This document shows positions 63,688-64,000 of a stretch of 64,000 nucleotides of DNA, piece after piece. Position 1 is the first letter of the stretch. Each line of letters begins with the position of its first letter. Source of the DNA: Bacteroidota bacterium (lineage in GTDB: Bacteria; Bacteroidota; Bacteroidia; Cytophagales; Cyclobacteriaceae); contig JAJRQT010000165.1 in NCBI GenBank assembly GCA_024280115.1, positions 1 to 64,000 of the forward strand, written 5' to 3'. The notes beneath the pieces were generated by a model that saw only the letters and a program-made list of their open reading frames with translations, did no database searches and was not told the origin of the DNA. Made by a program: the position numbers and the translations under genes.

Positions 63688-64000
63688 CTACCTCCTACGT
63701 CCTCCACCACCGCTCGGTCTTGATCTTGGTGCGGAAGATCCTCCGCGACTGCCATATGAATTTGCTCGTTGATTGCCCCGGTTCCTGGAATTATAATCCC
63801 TGTTCAAGTTGCTGGGACTGCTACTTTTATTTTGACGATTGCCGGAATTGCTATTCCAGTTTCCATTATTTCGCTGCTGCCAGCTTCCATTATTATCTCT
63901 TTTATATACGTTTCCATTTCGGTCAGAATATACATTATTTTCCCTCGTGCTTGGCCTCGTTGATGGTTTGCCTCCTGTTGATGGGTTTGCAGGTCTTGTG
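63688..64000 (-). CDS. C-terminal end of an unknown Arg/Gly/Asn/Ser-rich protein (5' part outside window)
   Basis: The minus-strand frame is open from the window edge to a TAG at 63688-63690 and gives the last 103 residues. They are of low complexity: a Thr/Pro/Ser start, then NNVYSDRNGNVYKRDNNGSW with QQRNNGNWNS after it (a repeated 'NG.W/NG.VY' pattern), and an Arg/Gly/Ser end closing in GGGGRRR. The composition resembles the disordered tails of some Bacteroidota surface or RNA-binding proteins. The main domain is outside the window, so no function is given. Confidence 0.6.
   Translation of the reverse strand, partial: TRPANPSTGGKPSTRPSTRENNVYSDRNGNVYKRDNNGSWQQRNNGNWNSNSGNRQNKSSSPSNLNRDYNSRNRGNQRANSYGSRGGSSAPRSRPSGGGGRRR

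Noticed and set aside
1..64000. CRISPR array, prophage, insertion sequence, tRNA or rRNA
   Set aside because: No spaced direct repeats of CRISPR kind, no phage structural genes or transposase, and no cloverleaf or rRNA-like stretch found by eye on either strand.

Overview
The window is AT-rich chromosomal DNA from a member of the Bacteroidota, most likely the Cytophagales group. The signs are type IX secretion genes (a PorV-like barrel and a very long PorU-like C25 peptidase), a PadR/PspC/GIN-domain operon, a DUF4286 protein, a Rho with a long basic N-terminal insert, a transhydrogenase split into three subunits, and promoters of the Bacteroidota form TTTG-N19-TAnnTTTG (clear upstream of rplM and of a purF-like gene). 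Almost everything is ordinary housekeeping or core-accessory chromosome. I see no prophage, plasmid, CRISPR array, tRNA or rRNA. The only mobile element I can support is one group II intron.

Layout. 1-3.2 kb: end of a predicted aminopeptidase, a DUF3108 protein and a PhoB/PhoR-type two-component pair. 3.5-11.9 kb: single genes (pseudouridine synthase, dipeptidyl-peptidase III lipoprotein, a degenerate aldo/keto reductase, DinB-like, aldehyde dehydrogenase, DUF2147, cytidylate-kinase-like, YfiR-like). 12.0-16.7 kb, minus strand: a VWA protein, its AAA+ partner, an AlbA_2/winged-helix protein and a PIN-PhoH ATPase. 17.3-19.2 kb: a group II intron with a frameshifted reverse transcriptase, lying between rho and the terminator rho probably used before the insertion. 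21.1-22.3 kb: serS, broken by one missing base. 22.4-25.6 kb: DUF4286, then the padR-pspC operon. 25.8-32 kb: PorV-like and PorU2-like genes. 33-37.8 kb: a lipoprotein, then a TerB-like/ABCG fusion with an ElyC-like gene.

37.9-43.5 kb: succinate-semialdehyde-type dehydrogenase and EI24 protein (minus), then pta, a 3-hydroxyacyl-CoA dehydrogenase and ackA as one plus-strand unit. 43.6-50.8 kb: YARHG protein, M19 dipeptidase, two unknown proteins, PurF-like amidotransferase, IscA-type protein and thiL. 50.9-53.7 kb: pntAA-pntAB-pntB. 53.9-57.2 kb: D-threonine-aldolase-like enzyme, a palindrome-rich gap, and a BadF-type sugar kinase next to murQ (cell-wall amino-sugar recycling). 57.3-59.6 kb: a PmoA-like protein and a single-domain response regulator, divergent around three phased palindromes. 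59.6-62.2 kb: rplM-rpsI-rpsB-tsf. 62.4-64 kb: a zinc alcohol/sorbitol dehydrogenase and the Arg/Gly/Asn-rich end of an unknown protein.

The points most worth checking are the serS frameshift (probable consensus error or recoding), the split intron reverse transcriptase, the aldo/keto reductase lacking the whole catalytic tetrad, the phased TTCCC-N5-GGGAA sites at 58.7 kb, and the related palindromic elements at 47.1 and 55.0 kb. No part of the window clearly forms a wholly new system; the VWA/AAA+/AlbA_2/PIN-PhoH cluster is the nearest candidate.
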